Assembly (NCBI GenBank): GCA_007129085.1
Contig: SKWF01000110.1
Span: 1 to 16,206 of the forward strand
Direction: 5' to 3'
DNA from: Balneolaceae bacterium
Lineage (GTDB): Bacteria > Bacteroidota > Rhodothermia > Balneolales > Balneolaceae
DNA: 16,206 nt
Shown: piece by piece, positions 13,684 through 16,206 of the stretch
How the letters are laid out: each line of letters begins with the position of its first letter
How positions within the stretch are numbered: the stretch's first letter is position 1
The notes under the pieces: generated by a model
Database searches by the model: none
Told to the model about the DNA's origin: nothing
The model's input: only the letters and a program-made list of their open reading frames with translations
Made by a program: the position numbers and the translations under genes

Positions 13684-14268
13684 ATGATGGAAGAAGAGAT
13701 TCAATCGGAAGAACAGAAAACAATTAGTGATTTTTGGCCTTCAATTGCCGTTTCGGGCGGTATTTTTGGTGTGATTATTTTTGCCCTGGGGTTGGTTTTT
13801 GGCTATATGCAGATCAACGCTGAGCCAACCGGAGCTATTTTGTCACCTCTGATGTTGAGCGGAGTAGTTATCTGCCTGGTGGTGGCGCTGGCCGGTGGAG
13901 TTGCCATTTGGCACTACACAAAAGAGGAGACGCCATACGTAAAATTGGGACAGGGCGCCCTCATTGGATTTTTAACCGGCGCAGTATTGGTTGTTGTCAG
14001 CACAGTGTTAAATGAATTGTGGCACTTTATTGATCCCGATTACACACAAAAAATGATGGAAGCCACCATTGCAAATATTGAGGCGATGGATATGCCGGCT
14101 GAGCAAAAACAAATGATGATCGATTCTACGGCGGAAACCATGCGTGCACAACAATCTATATTTCAGCAGATTTTATATGGAATTCCGATGTACGGTATTC
14201 TAAATCTAATTACCGGAATGATTGCCGTGAAAATTTTCGGCAAGAAAAAAGAACAGGAGACATTTTAG
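13684..14268 (+). CDS. DUF4199 family membrane protein
   Basis: The 194-residue protein has hydrophobic segments near 22-42, 54-76, 88-108 and 162-185. Between the third and fourth is a hydrophilic stretch starting with NELWHFIDPDYTQKMMEAT, with Met/Glu/Gln-rich helix content. This architecture and the (N/H)FIDPxY pattern match DUF4199, a family common in Bacteroidota and relatives. Its function is unknown. Two ATGs open the frame (13684 and 13687); the first is taken. It sits 2 bp after the DUF2085 gene and 3 bp before the CPBP protease, so it is surely in the same transcript. An inner-membrane place is inferred. Confidence 0.78.
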   Translation: MMEEEIQSEEQKTISDFWPSIAVSGGIFGVIIFALGLVFGYMQINAEPTGAILSPLMLSGVVICLVVALAGGVAIWHYTKEETPYVKLGQGALIGFLTGAVLVVVSTVLNELWHFIDPDYTQKMMEATIANIEAMDMPAEQKQMMIDSTAETMRAQQSIFQQILYGIPMYGILNLITGMIAVKIFGKKKEQETF

Positions 14269-14271
14269 TCC

Positions 14272-15204
14272 TTGAATACTCCAGATAATTCGTCATTCGA
14301 TTACAGATCTACAATACAATCGTGGGCCACACGGAATGGGTTCGCTCACTGGGCGGTAGCCATGATGTGGCTAATTGCAGCATTTGTGCTATTTCAGCTT
14401 TCGGCCGGCGCAGTTTACACAGCACTACTATTTCTTGCCGGAGAGGTTCAATCGGTAAGTGATCTTGAGGCAGCCATGATGTCGAGGCTGGACCTTTTGT
14501 TCATAGGTAACTCTGTCGGGCAAGTGGTTTTCCTTGGAGCCGCCACGTTTTTAGTCGTAAAGTTAAATACAGCCGAAGAAACTGCCCGTGAATTCCTCCG
14601 AATTTCGTGGGATGATCAAACTGTGAAATACCTGGTTCTTGCAGCACTTTTTGTTGTGGTCGTTCAGCCGATCGTTCTCTTTTTAGGGTTTTTAAACTCC
14701 TTTCTGCCGGTGCCAGATTCGATGTCTCTAATGCAGGAGTCGCAGTACGAGATGATAAAAAACTTCCTCACATCCGATGGTGTGATGTGGTTTGGCCTGT
14801 TTCATATTGCTTTAATTCCGGCTTTCGCAGAAGAGTTTCTGTTCAGGGGATACATCCTGCGTGCGTTTGAAAAAAGCTGGGGAATTATTGTAGCTATAAT
14901 CGTATCAAGCCTCATCTTTGGCATGTTTCATCTGCAGATTACCAACTTATTACCACTTGCAGCACTTGGTGCCATGCTGGCGGTATTAACAGTTTACAGC
15001 GGGTCGATATGGCCGGCAGTTTTAGCTCATTTTATAAATAATGGAGCGGCAGTAGTTACCGCAACATACTATCCCGAAATTGCTTTTGGTGATCTGTCTG
15101 CATCCACAATGCCCCCCATCTGGGCTCTGGCACTGAGTATTATATGCACAGCTGTTTTGGTGCGTTACATGGTTTCATCATCAAAAAACAGCATATTATC
15201 ATGA
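14272..15204 (+). CDS. CPBP-family intramembrane metalloprotease (CAAX protease / bacteriocin-processing type)
   Basis: The 310-residue protein has about seven or eight membrane segments. The CPBP/ABI motifs are intact: EEFLFRGY at 187-194 (motif 1, with the Glu pair), FGMFH at 216-220 (motif 2, with the metal-binding His) and HFINN at 253-257 (motif 3). The protein would cleave substrates within the inner membrane, as in Rce1-type proteases; some members act instead as scaffolds. The TTG at 14272 is chosen because the next ATG begins inside the first helix; an AGGAG at 14255-14259 sits 12 nt upstream, rather far. The stop overlaps the next gene in an ATGA. No prenylated or peptide substrate gene is visible nearby. 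Confidence 0.88.
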   Translation: MNTPDNSSFDYRSTIQSWATRNGFAHWAVAMMWLIAAFVLFQLSAGAVYTALLFLAGEVQSVSDLEAAMMSRLDLLFIGNSVGQVVFLGAATFLVVKLNTAEETAREFLRISWDDQTVKYLVLAALFVVVVQPIVLFLGFLNSFLPVPDSMSLMQESQYEMIKNFLTSDGVMWFGLFHIALIPAFAEEFLFRGYILRAFEKSWGIIVAIIVSSLIFGMFHLQITNLLPLAALGAMLAVLTVYSGSIWPAVLAHFINNGAAVVTATYYPEIAFGDLSASTMPPIWALALSIICTAVLVRYMVSSSKNSILS

Positions 15205-15470
15205 GCTTTTTTAGAGGTCCAAAGCCAAACGAAGTTGAAAACTGGGTATGTGTAATGGAAACCAACCTTGAATTCGAAGGGGAGATGGCTAAAAACTACC
15301 TGGCCAATCAAAAAATTCCATCCAATATTCTGTCCAAGCGCGACTCGGCCCACGGGTTAAATGTTGGAGAGATGTCCCTCATTTATCTGTATGTACCCGA
15401 AGGATTTGAGAAAAAAGCCAGGAAAGCCCTGGCCGAATTCAGAGAAGAACTTGATGATGATGAAGAGTAA
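15201..15470 (+). CDS. DUF2007 family protein
   Basis: The 89-residue soluble protein has the DUF2007 layout: WVCVMETNLEFEGEMAKNYL at 15-34, then a strand (IPSNILSKRD), then MSLIYLYVPEGFEKKARKAL, ending in an acidic tail. The compact beta-alpha-beta fold is described as a putative signal-transducing or ligand-binding domain; no catalytic residues are evident. An upstream frame open to 15144 would overlap the protease gene by 61 bp, so the ATG at 15201, overlapping the protease stop as ATGA, is the start. It is 3 bp from cdsA. Its constant neighbours suggest regulation of lipid or envelope steps, which is inference. Confidence 0.82.
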   Translation: MSFFRGPKPNEVENWVCVMETNLEFEGEMAKNYLANQKIPSNILSKRDSAHGLNVGEMSLIYLYVPEGFEKKARKALAEFREELDDDEE

Positions 15471-15473
15471 ATT

Positions 15474-16206
15474 GTGAGTGAACTAAGTAAACGAATACTA
15501 TTTGCTGTACCTGCGGCCATTCTTTTTTTGGCAATCATGTGGCTCGGGGGAATCTATTTCGAAATACTAATCGGTATAATTGCGGCCGGAACTATGTGGG
15601 AAATTCATCGGCTGACCCAACATGCCGGTGCTCCGGACTATTTTATTGCCAGCGGTTTGATTGCAGTCTTGATCTGGTTTAGTGCACGAATTCCCATTAC
15701 GGCACTCTATGTGGGAGCTGCTCTGGTAATAGTTATAACTCTATGGTCATTCTTCAGTTCAAACAGGGAGGGATCGAAGCGCTGGTTCAGCACACTTTTC
15801 TGCGGAATTTATGCACCCTTGGGATTTTTACTGGTTGTAGAAATACGCAGTATGGGATTAACAATCGAGGGGTTTTGGCTTACCGTAGCCGTAGTATTAA
15901 TGATTTGGGGGAATGATATTTTCGCCTATTTCGGGGGGAAATCGTTTGGCAAACATCCATTGGCTCCAAAAATCAGCCCAAACAAAACATGGGAGGGATT
16001 CTTCTCCGGTTTCTTGGGAGCGGCCTTCGGGGTGATGATCGCCTATCTATTGGCAGAGCCCTTTCCTGTTTCGCTGTTATTACTCATTCCGGCAGTTATT
16101 ATAGCCAGTATTTTTGGCCCGTTGGGGGATCTGCTCGAAAGCCGCCTAAAGCGGATTGCCGGTGTAAAAGACTCCTCATCCATACTTCCCGGCCACGGTG
16201 GATTGT
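15474..16206 (+). CDS. cdsA: Phosphatidate cytidylyltransferase (CDP-diacylglycerol synthase), 3' partial
   Basis: CdsA makes CDP-diacylglycerol from phosphatidic acid and CTP, the branch point for phospholipid headgroups, in the inner membrane. The 244 visible residues hold several membrane helices. WGNDIFAYFGGKSFGKHPL at 145-163 and ISPNKTWEGFFSG at 167-179 are conserved. SRLKRIAGVKDSSSILPGHG starts at 223 and fits the CDP-diacylglycerol synthase signature S-x-x-K-R-x4-K-D-x-x-x-x-x-P-G-H-G-G. The frame continues past the window end, with only the terminal part of the signature missing. A GTG at 15474 is taken as start, 3 bp after the DUF2007 stop; there is no strong Shine-Dalgarno site. 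It closes the visible accA-to-cdsA block. Confidence 0.95.
   Translation, partial: MSELSKRILFAVPAAILFLAIMWLGGIYFEILIGIIAAGTMWEIHRLTQHAGAPDYFIASGLIAVLIWFSARIPITALYVGAALVIVITLWSFFSSNREGSKRWFSTLFCGIYAPLGFLLVVEIRSMGLTIEGFWLTVAVVLMIWGNDIFAYFGGKSFGKHPLAPKISPNKTWEGFFSGFLGAAFGVMIAYLLAEPFPVSLLLLIPAVIIASIFGPLGDLLESRLKRIAGVKDSSSILPGHGGL

Overview
The window looks like chromosomal housekeeping DNA from a member of the Fibrobacterota-Chlorobiota-Bacteroidota group, most likely Balneolota/Rhodothermota or a relative. The evidence is a GldC protein, a DUF4199 membrane protein, a lipoprotein HtrA protease, a propeller/Omp85-like outer-membrane protein, few Shine-Dalgarno sequences, many TTG/GTG starts, and promoter-like TAnnTTTG boxes of the Bacteroidota type. 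The genus-level guess is inference. I see no tRNA, rRNA, CRISPR, IS, prophage or defence genes.

Layout. 1-1664 (+): 3' part of a beta-propeller plus Omp85-like barrel protein. 1836-3822 (-): a GmhB/HisB-type HAD phosphatase and a CynX/NimT-type MFS transporter, separated by a 150-bp element with 19-bp inverted ends. 4055-5552 (+): pyrR and pyrB, overlapping by 8 bp. 5553-5818: a convergent gap rich in hairpins and a degenerate heptamer repeat. 5819-7854 (-): thiN (thiamine pyrophosphokinase) followed 8 bp later by an SSS-family symporter. 7984-10174 (+): nrnA and a lipid-anchored HtrA protease that overlaps it. 10175-10388: a gap with a minus-strand-oriented terminator, a perfect 11-bp hairpin and a possible 36-codon minus-strand ORF. 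10389-11741 (+): an RluD-type pseudouridine synthase and gldC. 11818-16206 (+): accA, a 4HBT thioesterase, DUF2085, DUF4199, a CPBP protease, DUF2007 and cdsA (cut by the window end), with gaps of -4 to 15 bp.

How they fit together. The last block places fatty-acid initiation (AccA) and CDP-diacylglycerol synthesis (CdsA) around a thioesterase and four poorly understood, mostly membrane proteins. This suggests an envelope-lipid operon. PyrR-PyrB is the start of pyrimidine synthesis. ThiN-SSS may be a thiamine uptake and activation pair. NrnA degrades nanoRNA/pAp, and the HtrA-like protein handles envelope protein quality control.

I did not find a clear-cut new system. The best leads are the two nested inverted-repeat elements, the minus-strand unit upstream of rluD, the ThiN-linked symporter and the accA-to-cdsA membrane-protein block.
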